This document shows positions 1 to 8,418 of a DNA stretch of 64,000 nucleotides, piece after piece. How positions within the stretch are numbered: the stretch's first letter is position 1; every line of letters begins with the position of its first letter. Source of the DNA: Thioclava sp. ES.031 (GTDB taxonomy: Bacteria; Pseudomonadota; Alphaproteobacteria; Rhodobacterales; Rhodobacteraceae); NCBI RefSeq assembly GCF_002563775.1, contig NZ_PDJO01000001.1, positions 2,366,001 through 2,430,000 on the forward strand, given 5' to 3'. The translations under genes and the position numbers were made by a program. Under the pieces are notes generated by a model. That model was not told the DNA's origin, made no database searches, and worked only from the letters and a program-made list of their open reading frames with translations.

Positions 1-1254
1 GAAGCTGCGGAATGGCTCGTCAAGGAATTGAAATCGCTGGGCTTCGACGCCGAACTGCGCCCGACCACGGGTCATCCGATGGTGGTTGCGCATTCCAAGG
101 GCGACGGCCCGCGCCTGCTGTTCTACGGCCACTATGACGTGCAGCCGGTCGACCCGCTGGAGCTGTGGAACACGCCCCCGTTCGAGCCGCAAATCGAGGA
201 CACCGAGAACGGTCGCGTCATCCGCGGTCGCGGCGCGTCCGACGACAAGGGCCAGCTGATGACCTTCATCGAGGCCTGCCGCGCCTATAAGGCCGTGAAC
301 GGCGAGCTGCCTGGCAATCTTGTGATCTTTCTTGAAGGCGAGGAAGAATCGGGCTCGCCCTCGCTGGTGCCCTTCCTCGAGAACAACCGCGAGGAGCTGA
401 CCTCCGATCTGGCGCTGATCTGCGACACCTCGATGGTCTCGCCCGGCGTGCCCTCGATCGCAGGCAGCCTGCGCGGGATGCTGAAGGAGGAATTCACCCT
501 CCACGGGCCGCGCATCGATCTGCATTCGGGCCATTACGGCGGCCCCGCCCTGAACCCGCTGCGCGAGATTTCCAAGATCATCGCGAGCTTCCATGACGAT
601 CAGGGCCGCGTTGCGGTAGACGGCTTCTACGAGGGCGTCCACGAAGTCCCGGCCGAGCAGCTCGAAGCGTGGAAGACCTGCGGCTTCGACGAAAAGGAAT
701 ACCTTCAGCACGCGGGCATGACCGTGCCGCATGGCGAGGAAGGCTATTCGGCGCTGGAGCAGCAATGGGCACGCCCGACGCTGGAGATCAACGGTCTCTG
801 GGGCGGCTATCAGGGCGCGGGCTCGAAGACCGTGATCCCGGCCGAGGCGCATTGCAAGATCACCTGCCGCCTCGTGGGCGACATGGATCCGGCCCACGTC
901 CGCAAGGCGCTGCGCGCCCATGTCGAGGCACGCCTGCCGGTCGATGCGCGCATCACCTGGGACGGCGATCTCGATGGCGCACCGGCCTCCGTGATGGACA
1001 CGTCGCGCCCCGAATTCGAAGCCGCGCGTCAGGCGCTCTCGGACGAGTGGAACCGCGAGGCGGTGATCGTCGGCATGGGCGGTTCGATCCCGATCGGCTA
1101 TTACTTCAAGTCGATCCTCGGCATGGACGCGATGCTGATCGGCTTCGCCAACGATGACGACGCGATCCACTCGCCGAACGAGAAATACGACGTCAAAAGC
1201 TTCCACAAGGGCATCCGCTCCTGGGCGCGCATCCTCGACCGGATCGCGAAATAA
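1..1254 (+). CDS. M20 family dipeptidase, 5' end outside window
   Basis: Zinc-dependent M20 (ArgE/DapE/CNDP-like) peptidase, expected to hydrolyse dipeptides or N-acyl amino acids in the cytoplasm. The frame is open from base 1 (E-A-A-E-W-L-V-K...), so the gene begins upstream and the N-terminus is missing; the TTG at 28 is only an internal codon. Visible metal-site motifs are YGHYDVQP, RGASDDKGQ, the EGEEESGS acid motif, a CDTSM segment and a C-terminal DDAIHSPNEKYD carrying the last metal ligand. The inserted lid/dimerisation domain (LHSGHYGG) places it with the longer carnosinase-like dipeptidases. A strong hairpin follows its stop. Family certain, substrate not. Confidence 0.93.
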   Translation, partial: EAAEWLVKELKSLGFDAELRPTTGHPMVVAHSKGDGPRLLFYGHYDVQPVDPLELWNTPPFEPQIEDTENGRVIRGRGASDDKGQLMTFIEACRAYKAVNGELPGNLVIFLEGEEESGSPSLVPFLENNREELTSDLALICDTSMVSPGVPSIAGSLRGMLKEEFTLHGPRIDLHSGHYGGPALNPLREISKIIASFHDDQGRVAVDGFYEGVHEVPAEQLEAWKTCGFDEKEYLQHAGMTVPHGEEGYSALEQQWARPTLEINGLWGGYQGAGSKTVIPAEAHCKITCRLVGDMDPAHVRKALRAHVEARLPVDARITWDGDLDGAPASVMDTSRPEFEAARQALSDEWNREAVIVGMGGSIPIGYYFKSILGMDAMLIGFANDDDAIHSPNEKYDVKSFHKGIRSWARILDRIAK

Positions 1255-1302
1255 GCACGCCGCCGGGGGCTTCGCGCCCCTCGCATAGCGACGCTCTTGT
1301 CA

Positions 1303-1340
1303 CCGGCCATTCGCATGCTCGCGAATGGCCGGTCTCATTT
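1303..1340 (+). terminator. Hairpin terminator after dipeptidase gene
   Basis: Perfect 12-bp inverted repeat, CCGGCCATTCGC at 1303-1314 and its complement at 1321-1332, with a 6-nt loop and then a short T-rich stretch on the plus strand. It lies between the convergent dipeptidase and cytochrome c genes and probably stops the former. The minus-strand side has no T run. Confidence 0.7.
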
Positions 1341-1775
1341 CAGGCTTTCGTCGCGCGCCGCCTGCACCGCCTGCATCCGCTCGGGCCATGTCGAACGGAT
1401 GAAGCCGAGGATATCGAGGATTTGCGCGTCACTCAGCGCGCCACCGAAACCGGGCATCCCGCTCGGGAAGTCGGCAACCCCGCGCGCGGCCAGCGCCGCC
1501 GCCCCGCCCTGCTTGACGTAATCGAACAGCAAGGCGGTCTCGTGATGCCATGTGTGGCCGGTTTCGTCATGCGGCGGGGCGGGCAGGACGCCATCGGGTC
1601 CCGCCTCGCGCCAGTCCGGCTGACCTTCGAGATTGGCTCCGTGGCAGCTCGCGCAGTTCTGCGCATAAAGATCCTTGCCCGCCGCGATATCGCGCCCGTC
1701 GAGCAGACTGGAGGCGTGCGCGCCCCCTGCCCCGAGCGCGATCACGGCAGCCAAACCTATCGCCTCAATCCGCAT
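1335..1775 (-). CDS. Periplasmic c-type cytochrome, single haem
   Basis: Small class I cytochrome c of 146 aa. A signal peptide covers about residues 1-21, and the haem-binding motif CASCH is at residues 41-45. A Met-rich segment (SGMPGFGG) near residue 105 could supply the axial methionine. It is the last gene of a minus-strand set with cytochrome c556, multicopper oxidase, another cytochrome c and a small Cys/His protein, so it probably passes electrons to or from the oxidase in the periplasm. Its stop codon sits directly beside the dipeptidase terminator hairpin. The exact redox partner cannot be read from sequence. Confidence 0.9.
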   Translation of the reverse strand: MRIEAIGLAAVIALGAGGAHASSLLDGRDIAAGKDLYAQNCASCHGANLEGQPDWREAGPDGVLPAPPHDETGHTWHHETALLFDYVKQGGAAALAARGVADFPSGMPGFGGALSDAQILDILGFIRSTWPERMQAVQAARDESLK

Positions 1776-1781
1776 CGTCTC

Positions 1782-2219
1782 TCACTCCCGATACTCGTCG
1801 TGGCACTCCTTGCAGGTCACCCCGAGCTTGAAGAGAGCAGGTCCAAGCGCCTGCCGGGACTCGATCGGCTTCGAGAGCGAGTTGGCCGCTTCCTCCAGCG
1901 CCTGCGCCTGACCGCGGAAGTCATGGAATTCGTCCCAGATCGACGGATGGGCTTCGGATTTCGGGTCCTGCGCCTCGGGCTCGAAGAGCACCGGAATCTG
2001 TCCGGCCTCGGCTTCGATCCGGGTGATCGCGCGACGGACCTTCTCGGCTTCGAAGTCTCTCTCGCCCTTCGCCATCGTGCTCAGAAGCTTCATCTCGGTC
2101 CCGAGCCGCTTCATGCCTTCCATCCGTGCGAGAACCTGCGGATCCTCCACCCCGCCATGGGCGAGCGCCATCGGCGCCCAGCCGAGCAGGAACAGGGTCG
2201 TCATCAGGGGTTGTCTCAT
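1782..2219 (-). CDS. Cytochrome c556 / c'-type (class II) protein
   Basis: 145-aa precursor of a four-helix-bundle class II cytochrome c. A signal peptide ends at ALA-HGG, and the CKECH haem motif is at the extreme C-terminus (residues 136-140), as expected for the c'/c556 family. The ATG at 2219 is chosen because AAGGAG lies just upstream of it; the ATG five codons earlier would place that Shine-Dalgarno sequence inside the gene. It sits 22 bp after the multicopper oxidase and 6 bp before the class I cytochrome, so it is likely cotranscribed with both. Confidence 0.88.
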   Translation of the reverse strand: MRQPLMTTLFLLGWAPMALAHGGVEDPQVLARMEGMKRLGTEMKLLSTMAKGERDFEAEKVRRAITRIEAEAGQIPVLFEPEAQDPKSEAHPSIWDEFHDFRGQAQALEEAANSLSKPIESRQALGPALFKLGVTCKECHDEYRE

Positions 2220-2241
2220 CTTCACTCCTTTCATCGGAAAC

Positions 2242-3612
2242 TCAGGTCACGTCGATCCAGGACGACATGCCTGCCGCCGCATGGGCGAGCATGTGGCAGT
2301 GCAAAAGCCACTTGCCCGGATTGTCGGCGGTGAACGCGACCTCGTGGCTGCGTCCGGCAAAGGTCAGCACCGTGTCGCGCATCGGGCCGAGGCTTCCATC
2401 CTCGAGCACCTCGCGGAAATGCATCCCGTGCAGGTGCATCGCATGCGGGAAGGCGGTGTCGTTGACGAAGCGCAGCCGCACCGGCTCGCCCTGTGACAGC
2501 CGCGCAAACGGCGCATCCCCCGGCCCGGCCTTGCCGGCGAGCGTCCAGAAATTGCCGCTCTGCATCAGGCTCTGCATCTGGCTGCGCGACATCCGGCCCA
2601 TCGCGCCGCCTTCGATCTTCATCTCCAGCGGGCGGGCCTGCGTCAGATCGGTCGGGGCCATGTTCGGATTGGGCGGCAAAGGCGCAGGCGCGTCGCGCCG
2701 CGAGCGGCTCGCCTCCCCGGAAATCTCGAACGCGACCTGGCTGTGCCATTGGTCGTCATTGCCCAACCGCTCGATCGCCGCCTGAGCCCCGTCGCCGGTC
2801 ACATCGACGATCAGTTCGATGCGTTGCGCGGGCGCGAGGACCAGTTCGTCGGGAATGGGCTCCGGCGCGGGCAGCGGCATCCCGTCCAGCGCCACCTGCC
2901 AGCCCGAGAGCCCGGTCAGCCGCAGCACGAAAATCCGCGCATTGGCGGCGTTGATCAGGCGCAGCCGCAACCGCTCGTGGCGTTTCGCCTTCAGGGTCAG
3001 GGCGTAATGCCCGTTGGTCCCGACCAGATTGCCGAAGCGCCCACCGTGGCTGAGGTCCATCGGATGGGTGAAATCCGGCTCCAGCTGCGCGGTATCGGGA
3101 TCGAGCAGCCAATCGTCGAGCAGCAGAACCTCGTCGCGATCGACATCCGGCGCCTCTGACTCCTCGATGATCAGCGCACCGGAGAGGCCGCGCGCGACCT
3201 GCTCCATCGAGTTCGTATGCGCGTGATACCAATAGGTGCCCGCATCCGGCACAACGAAATCATAGTCGAAGGTCTGGCCGGGCGGCACCGCGTCCTGCGT
3301 CAGCCCCGCCACGCCATCCATCGCATTGTCGATGCGGATGCCGTGCCAATGCACCGAGCTTGGCACGTCGAGCTTGTTGACGAAGCGGCGTTGCAGGCGC
3401 GCGCCCTGCGGCACCCGCAGCTGCGGCCCCGGCAACGTACCGTCATAGGACCAGACCTCGGTTTGCGGATAGCCCTCGGGGGCGATCTGGGCCATGGCGC
3501 GCTGCGCGGTCAGCGGCGTCGGGGCAGTCTGTGCGCTGCCCATGCGCGCGGTCAGCGCCGTGGCCCCCATTCCGGCAAGGATCGCGCGGCGGGTCAGTTG
3601 GAAATTCTGCAT
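2242..3612 (-). CDS. TAT-exported multicopper oxidase (CueO/CopA-like)
   Basis: 456-aa three-cupredoxin-domain oxidase. A twin-arginine leader (LTRRAILAG) starts at the ATG at 3612; the frame is open further upstream, but that stretch would overlap the preceding cytochrome gene. The four copper-binding segments are visible: HWHG, YHAHT, HAMHLHG and the C-terminal HCHMLAH. It probably oxidises Cu(I) or organic substrates in the periplasm. Unlike typical cueO loci, it is bracketed by c-type cytochromes, which suggests electron exchange with cytochromes rather than a stand-alone role. The start is 1 bp from the upstream gene's stop, indicating translational coupling. Confidence 0.93.
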   Translation of the reverse strand: MQNFQLTRRAILAGMGATALTARMGSAQTAPTPLTAQRAMAQIAPEGYPQTEVWSYDGTLPGPQLRVPQGARLQRRFVNKLDVPSSVHWHGIRIDNAMDGVAGLTQDAVPPGQTFDYDFVVPDAGTYWYHAHTNSMEQVARGLSGALIIEESEAPDVDRDEVLLLDDWLLDPDTAQLEPDFTHPMDLSHGGRFGNLVGTNGHYALTLKAKRHERLRLRLINAANARIFVLRLTGLSGWQVALDGMPLPAPEPIPDELVLAPAQRIELIVDVTGDGAQAAIERLGNDDQWHSQVAFEISGEASRSRRDAPAPLPPNPNMAPTDLTQARPLEMKIEGGAMGRMSRSQMQSLMQSGNFWTLAGKAGPGDAPFARLSQGEPVRLRFVNDTAFPHAMHLHGMHFREVLEDGSLGPMRDTVLTFAGRSHEVAFTADNPGKWLLHCHMLAHAAAGMSSWIDVT

Positions 3613-3613
3613 C

Positions 3614-4048
3614 TCACTCGATCCCGTTCGCGCGCTGCAATTCGCGCACGTAAGTGACGATATTGGCGACATCGCCACGGGTCAGACCTTCCTGCGGGGG
3701 CATGTTGCCGAACTTCCAGTGATGCGCGCGCACGCCCGCCTGAACGGCGGCCTGGAAGGCCATGTCGCCGTGATGGGACGGCTCGTAGATTTTATGAACA
3801 AGGGGCGGGCCGAAGCCCATCTTGCCGGTGGCATTCGCGCCGTGACAGGTCGCACAGGTCGCGTCGAAAGCGCGTTTGCCCATCTGGGCCTGTTCGGTCA
3901 GGGAGGTCGGCAAGGTGACGGCGACGAGCGGATCGCCTTTGGCGGGCGTGGCCGCCTCGGCCTCACTAGCGGTGTCGGGCTGCATCACGAGCCAACCGCC
4001 CGCAGCGAGGGCCGCGACGACAGCGGCAGAGAGAATATAGCGTTTCAT
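3614..4048 (-). CDS. Membrane-anchored or secreted c-type cytochrome
   Basis: 144-aa class I cytochrome c. An uncleaved anchor or signal peptide spans residues 3-22, followed by a low-complexity Ala/Thr linker. The haem motif CATCH is at residues 65-69, and the GNMPPQEG segment carries the likely axial Met. The stop lies 1 bp before the oxidase start, so the two are almost certainly one transcript. It probably delivers or accepts electrons for the multicopper oxidase. Confidence 0.9.
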   Translation of the reverse strand: MKRYILSAAVVAALAAGGWLVMQPDTASEAEAATPAKGDPLVAVTLPTSLTEQAQMGKRAFDATCATCHGANATGKMGFGPPLVHKIYEPSHHGDMAFQAAVQAGVRAHHWKFGNMPPQEGLTRGDVANIVTYVRELQRANGIE

Positions 4049-4129
4049 GGAGTATCCTGTTCGATCATGCGCCCGGATGGCGGACGCGACAGACGAGCCC
4101 CCCTCAGGGGCCAGTGACGGTGTGATCGA

Positions 4130-4471
4130 TCAGATACGCGGTGGCGGAAGGTCGAGCTGCGGCTCATGCGCCAATGGCGCGGGCGTCTCCGCAGGCAGGA
4201 GCGTCACGGACAGGTCCGCCCGGCTCAGCGAGAATTCCGGCGCAAAGTCCAGCGTGGCCGAGACCATCATCTGCGCATGGGGGCAGGTCTTGTCCTGCAT
4301 CGGCCCCGCATCGTGATGGCTGTCGGGACAGGCGGCACAATCGCTGACGGTGATTGCGTCCATCGCATCCATCGCACGCGCATGGGTCATCGCGGCAGCG
4401 GGCGCGCCCAACTGCGAAAGACCGATCAAACAGACCAGCCCGATGACAACGATATGCAGCGCTTTGCGCAT
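4130..4471 (-). CDS. Small exported Cys/His/Met protein of copper locus
   Basis: 113-aa protein with a clear signal peptide (residues 1-27, ending AAA-M). The mature part contains CAACPDSHHD and a CPHAQMM segment, giving closely spaced Cys, His and Met residues that suit copper binding. No domain is recognised with certainty. It lies between cueR and the cytochrome/oxidase genes on the same strand, so it is probably the first structural gene of the copper operon. A small periplasmic copper carrier is the simplest guess; the function is unproven. Confidence 0.75.
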   Translation of the reverse strand: MRKALHIVVIGLVCLIGLSQLGAPAAAMTHARAMDAMDAITVSDCAACPDSHHDAGPMQDKTCPHAQMMVSATLDFAPEFSLSRADLSVTLLPAETPAPLAHEPQLDLPPPRI

Positions 4472-4521
4472 GGCTCTCCCGGTTCTCCCTGCCCTCTATC
4501 TGGTGGGCTCTGGCGCGGCTG

Positions 4522-4917
4522 TCAATTCCCGCGCTGCCCCATCAGGTCGTCGAGGATCGCACAATCGGGGGCATCGTCGCCATGACATTGCGCGATAAGA
4601 CGTTGGAGTTGCGCCTCCAATGCATTGAGAGAGGCGATCTTTTCTCGCACCGCTTCGAGGTTTTGCTGCGCGAGCGCGCGCACATCGCGACTGGCCCGCC
4701 CCTCATCGGCGCTCAAGCTGAGCAGGCGGCGACATTCCTCGAGCGAGAACCCAAGGTGTCGCGCCTGCGCCAGAAGCCGCAACTGCTCCACGCAAGCCTC
4801 GGAGAAATCGCGATAGCCATTCGCGCGCCTGTCCGGCGTGACGAGGCCGATCTCCTCGTAATAGCGGATTGTCTTGACCGGCAGCCCGGTCTGCGTCGCG
4901 GCGGTTCCGATATTCAT
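4522..4917 (-). CDS. cueR: CueR-type copper-responsive MerR regulator
   Basis: 131-aa MerR-family activator. An N-terminal winged helix (IGTAATQTGLPVKTIRYYEE) is followed by the dimerisation helix and a metal-binding loop, C111-HGDDAPD-C119. The two cysteines and their spacing match the Cu(I) site of E. coli CueR, so Cu+/Ag+ sensing is likely. ATG 4917 is preferred over ATG 4923 because AGGAGG lies 9 nt before the former but only 3 nt before the latter. It is transcribed away from copA, and both genes carry a matching operator. Confidence 0.93.
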   Translation of the reverse strand: MNIGTAATQTGLPVKTIRYYEEIGLVTPDRRANGYRDFSEACVEQLRLLAQARHLGFSLEECRRLLSLSADEGRASRDVRALAQQNLEAVREKIASLNALEAQLQRLIAQCHGDDAPDCAILDDLMGQRGN

Positions 4918-4938
4918 CTGCATAGGCCTCCTGCGCCC

Positions 4939-4969
4939 AATATAAACCTTCCAGCCACTGGAGGCAAAA
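4939..4969 (-). promoter_or_regulatory. MerR-type promoter/operator of cueR
   Basis: Reading the minus strand, a -35-like TTTTGC and a -10 TATATT are separated by 19 bp containing CCTCCAGTGGCTGGAAG. The 17-mer matches the copA operator as CCTCCA-N4-CTGGAAG, with identical spacing to the -10. The overlong spacer and central dyad are the hallmark of MerR-family promoters, which suggests autoregulation of cueR and copper induction of the downstream oxidase genes. Confidence 0.75.
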
Positions 4970-5040
4970 GTCACGCTCACGTGAAGCGTGCGGGAACATA
5001 GGGACGCGGTGCGGGGTTGAAGAAAAGATCAGCAAATCTC

Positions 5041-5071
5041 TTGACCCTCCATCTACTGGAAGCCCTATCTG
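5041..5071 (+). promoter_or_regulatory. CueR-responsive copA promoter
   Basis: TTGACC (5041-5046) and TATCTG (5066-5071) are separated by exactly 19 bp, which contain the dyad CCTCCATCTACTGGAAG. The long spacer is diagnostic of MerR-activated promoters and closely resembles the classical copA promoter, including the TTGACC -35 element overlapping the operator. Confidence 0.85.
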
Positions 5072-5101
5072 GTCGAGCGAAGTTGCCGAAAGGATGAACG
5101 G

Positions 5102-7567
5102 ATGACATCGCAACACGCCCACAACGAGACCCACGACACGCAGGAGACGGCGGACGCGATCACGCGCGACCCGGTCTGCGGAATGACGGTCGACCCGAAT
5201 GCCGAAAAGCCCAGTGCCGAGCATGACGGCCATCGCTACCACTTCTGCTCGCAAGGCTGTCACGACAAGTTCGTGGCCAAGCCCAATGACTACATCAAGG
5301 CCACCGATCCGGTCTGCGGGATGTCGGTCGAGCGCGCGACCGCGAAATATATGGCCAAGCTCGATGGCGAGCGGTTCTATTTCTGCTCCGAAGGCTGCCA
5401 GCACAAGTTCGAAGCCCGGCCCGAGGATTATCTGGGCGTTCGCCCTGCCGCCAAGGCGATGCCCGAGGGCACGCAATATACCTGCCCGATGCATCCCGAG
5501 ATCGTCGAGGACAAGCCCGGCGATTGCCCGAAATGCGGCATGGCGCTGGAGCCGATGAGCCCCAGTGCCGATAGCGGCCCGAACCCCGAGCTGGTCGATT
5601 TCCGGCGCAGGCTCTGGATCATGGGGCCGCTCGCGGCCGCCGTCTTCGTGCTGGAGATGGGCGCGCATATCGGGCTGCCTGTCGCGGACTGGATCGGGCC
5701 GAAAGCCTTCCTCTGGCTGCAATTCGCGCTGGCGACCCCGGTGCTGTGGTTCGCACGGCCCTTCTTCGTGCGCGGCTGGAAATCGGTCGTGAATGTCTCG
5801 CCCAACATGTGGACGCTGATCGCTTTGGGTACGCTCGCGGCCTATCTGTTCTCGCTCGCGGGGCTTCTGGTGCCGGGTATCTTCCCCGCCGAGATGCTCA
5901 ATGAGCACGGCCTGCCGTCGGTCTATTTCGAGGCCTCGGCGGTGATCCTCGTGCTGGTTCTGGTCGGGCAGATCATGGAGCTGACGGCACGCGAGAAGAC
6001 CGGTGACGCGATCCGCGCGCTGATGGACCTCGCGCCGAAAACCGCGCGCCGCGTGGGGGAAAATGGCGAGGAAGACGTGCCCCTCGATCAGGTGCAGACG
6101 GGCGACAAGCTCCGCGTGCGCCCGGGCGAGACCGTGCCGGTGGATGGCGTGGTCACGGAAGGCTCCTCTGCCATCGACGAGAGCATGATCACCGGCGAGC
6201 CGGTCCCGGTCGAGAAAACCCAGGGCGAGCCGGTCACCGGCGGCACGCTGAACAAGCAGGGCAGCTTCGTGATGGAGGCGCAGGCCGTGGGGGCGGAAAC
6301 CACCCTTTCGCGCATCGTCGAGATGGTCGGCAAGGCGCAGCGCTCGCGCGCGCCGATCCAGGGGCTGGCCGACCGTGTGTCGCTTTACTTCGTGCCCGCG
6401 GTGGTGATCTGCGCCATCCTCGCCTTCATCGCATGGCTGGCCTTCGGCCCCGCGCCGGCTCTGGGCTATGCGACCGTGGCCGCAGTCTCGGTCCTGATCA
6501 TCGCGTGCCCCTGCGCCTTGGGTCTCGCCACGCCGATGTCGGTGATGGTCGGCACCGGACGCGGCGCAAGCGCAGGCGTGCTGATCCGCGACGCCGAGGC
6601 GCTGGAACGCTTCGCCAAGGTCGACACGCTGATCGTCGACAAGACCGGCACGCTGACCGAGGGCAAGCCCGCACTGACCGATGTGATCGCGGACGGGGCC
6701 TCCGAGGACGAGGTCAAATCCCTCGCCGCCGCGCTGGAACGCGGGTCGGAACACCCGCTGGCCGAGGCCATCGTGCAAGGGGCGGAAGATGCGCCCAAAC
6801 TGGACGCCGTAGGCTTCGAGGCGGTGACCGGCAAGGGCGTCACCGGCCACGTCGACGGTGCGCAGATCGCGCTCGGCAATGCGGCGCTGATGGAGCAGAT
6901 CGGCGCGGATGTCTCCGCTCAATCCGAGACGGTCGAGCGCCTGCAATCGGACGGCAAAACCGCGATGTATCTCGCCCGCGACCGCAAGGTGATTGGGGTG
7001 ATCGCGGTGGCCGACCGGATCAAGGAGACCACGGCGGACGCCATTCGCGCGCTCCACGAGGAAGGCCTGCGGATCGTCATGGCCACGGGCGACAGCGAAG
7101 GCACCGCGCGGGCCGTCGCGCGTGAGCTGGGCATCGACGAGGTCCATGCCGGGGTCTCGCCCGAGGACAAGGCCGCGCTGGTCGAGAAACTGCGCAAGGA
7201 CGGCGCTTCAATCGCGATGGCGGGCGACGGCGTCAATGACGCACCTGCGCTGGCCGCTGCCGATGTCGGCATCGCCATGGGCACCGGCGCCGATGTCGCG
7301 GTGGAAAGCGCCGGGCTCACGCTGGTCAAGGGCGACCTGACCGGCATCGTCCGCGCGCGCCGTCTGGCCGAGGGCGTGATGCGCAACATCCGTCAGAACC
7401 TGTTCTTCGCCTTCGCCTATAACACCGCGGGCGTGCCTATCGCGGCCGGCGTGCTCTACCCCGTCTTCGGCGTGCTGCTCTCGCCGGTAATCGCGGCGCT
7501 CGCGATGAGCTTCTCGTCGGTGTCGGTGATCGGCAACGCGTTGCGGCTGCGGAGGCTGAAGCTGTGA
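5102..7567 (+). CDS. copA: Cu(I)-exporting P1B-type ATPase, YHS N-terminus
   Basis: 821-aa inner-membrane heavy-metal pump. Instead of the usual CxxC HMA domains, the N-terminus has two YHS domains (DPVCGM at about 23 and 69, each ending with an FCS.GC motif) and then a heavy-metal-binding zinc-ribbon-like motif (YTCPMHPE...CPKCGM, residues 127-147). The transmembrane metal site CPC is at 469-471 and the phosphorylated Asp of DKTGT is D513. SEHPLAEA and GDGVNDAPALA motifs are intact. The C-terminus ends MSFSSVSVIGNALRLRR, normal for Cu+ ATPases. Divergent cueR and a CueR box explain copper induction. Confidence 0.96.
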   Translation: MTSQHAHNETHDTQETADAITRDPVCGMTVDPNAEKPSAEHDGHRYHFCSQGCHDKFVAKPNDYIKATDPVCGMSVERATAKYMAKLDGERFYFCSEGCQHKFEARPEDYLGVRPAAKAMPEGTQYTCPMHPEIVEDKPGDCPKCGMALEPMSPSADSGPNPELVDFRRRLWIMGPLAAAVFVLEMGAHIGLPVADWIGPKAFLWLQFALATPVLWFARPFFVRGWKSVVNVSPNMWTLIALGTLAAYLFSLAGLLVPGIFPAEMLNEHGLPSVYFEASAVILVLVLVGQIMELTAREKTGDAIRALMDLAPKTARRVGENGEEDVPLDQVQTGDKLRVRPGETVPVDGVVTEGSSAIDESMITGEPVPVEKTQGEPVTGGTLNKQGSFVMEAQAVGAETTLSRIVEMVGKAQRSRAPIQGLADRVSLYFVPAVVICAILAFIAWLAFGPAPALGYATVAAVSVLIIACPCALGLATPMSVMVGTGRGASAGVLIRDAEALERFAKVDTLIVDKTGTLTEGKPALTDVIADGASEDEVKSLAAALERGSEHPLAEAIVQGAEDAPKLDAVGFEAVTGKGVTGHVDGAQIALGNAALMEQIGADVSAQSETVERLQSDGKTAMYLARDRKVIGVIAVADRIKETTADAIRALHEEGLRIVMATGDSEGTARAVARELGIDEVHAGVSPEDKAALVEKLRKDGASIAMAGDGVNDAPALAAADVGIAMGTGADVAVESAGLTLVKGDLTGIVRARRLAEGVMRNIRQNLFFAFAYNTAGVPIAAGVLYPVFGVLLSPVIAALAMSFSSVSVIGNALRLRRLKL

Positions 7568-7614
7568 CATCCCCGATGAAAGATGGCAGGGTAACGCAAA
7601 ACTCCGGAGGACCC

Positions 7615-8316
7615 ATGACTCGTTTTCTCACTATTCTCGCCCTCGTGGCGTTGCCCACGCTCGGTCACGCCCAGATGATGGACGACCATGCGGATGGAAG
7701 CGCGCATGACATGATGTCGGGCGATCACATGATGGACGATGAAGATATGGGCGATCACGGCGACATGGCGTCCCATGACGATCACATGATGTCCGACGAC
7801 GCTCATGTCGACGGGCAGATGCCGATGACCTCGACCGCGCAGATGCCCGGCATGCAATCCGGGGACACGGGCGCGATCACCGAGCCGGGCCAGTCCGCCT
7901 TCGCGGCCATTCAGGAGATCGTCGCCTATCTGCTCGCCGATCCCGACACGGATTGGAACCGCGTCAATATCGAGGGTCTGCGCCAGCATCTGATCGACAT
8001 GAACAACGTCACCCTGCGCGCCAAGGTCAAAGAGGACGACATCGAAGGTGGTGCGCGCTTCGAGACTACTTCCGACGACCCCGAGGTCACCGCCTCGATC
8101 CGTGCAATGGTGCCTGCCCATGTCGCGACGATGAACGGGGTCGAGGGCTGGGAGATGAGCGCCGAGGAAATCCCTGGCGGCAGCGCGCTGACCGTGACCG
8201 GCGCGGATGCGCAGAAGATCCGCGCGCTCGGCTTCATCGGCATCCTGACCGTCGGCGCGCATCATCAGCCGCACCATCTAGCGATGGCGAAGGGTGAAAT
8301 GATGGTGGGGCATTGA
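7615..8316 (+). CDS. Met/Asp/His-rich periplasmic metal-binding protein
   Basis: 233-aa exported protein. A signal peptide (residues 1-19, ending GHA-Q) is followed by about 60 residues dominated by Met, Asp and His (repeated HMM, DDHMM, MGDHGDM). This composition is typical of periplasmic copper-chelating regions. The remaining roughly 150 residues form an ordinary folded domain of unknown family ending in an HHQPHHL cluster. ATG 7615 is preceded by GGAGG. It lies 47 bp after copA on the same strand, so it is probably copper-induced. A copper buffer or chaperone role is inferred. Confidence 0.82.
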   Translation: MTRFLTILALVALPTLGHAQMMDDHADGSAHDMMSGDHMMDDEDMGDHGDMASHDDHMMSDDAHVDGQMPMTSTAQMPGMQSGDTGAITEPGQSAFAAIQEIVAYLLADPDTDWNRVNIEGLRQHLIDMNNVTLRAKVKEDDIEGGARFETTSDDPEVTASIRAMVPAHVATMNGVEGWEMSAEEIPGGSALTVTGADAQKIRALGFIGILTVGAHHQPHHLAMAKGEMMVGH

Positions 8317-8356
8317 GCCCGGTCGCCCCGCTGCGGGCGTAAATTTTACAAGCGAC

Positions 8357-8389
8357 AAGGCTGCCGGGACCAAACCCGGCAGCCTTTTT
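8357..8389 (+). terminator. Rho-independent terminator
   Basis: Perfect 12-bp stem (AAGGCTGCCGGG and its complement) with a 6-nt loop, followed by a T run. It ends the copA transcript and lies between convergent genes. Confidence 0.9.
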
Positions 8390-8418
8390 CATTTGCCATA
8401 TCAGCGCGTTGTCGGACG

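Noticed and set aside
4703..7147. 814-codon open frame on the minus strand opposite cueR and copA
   Set aside because: It is antisense to two well-supported genes; the protein is Arg/His/Asp-rich with no domain. It arises from the GC-rich third positions of copA.
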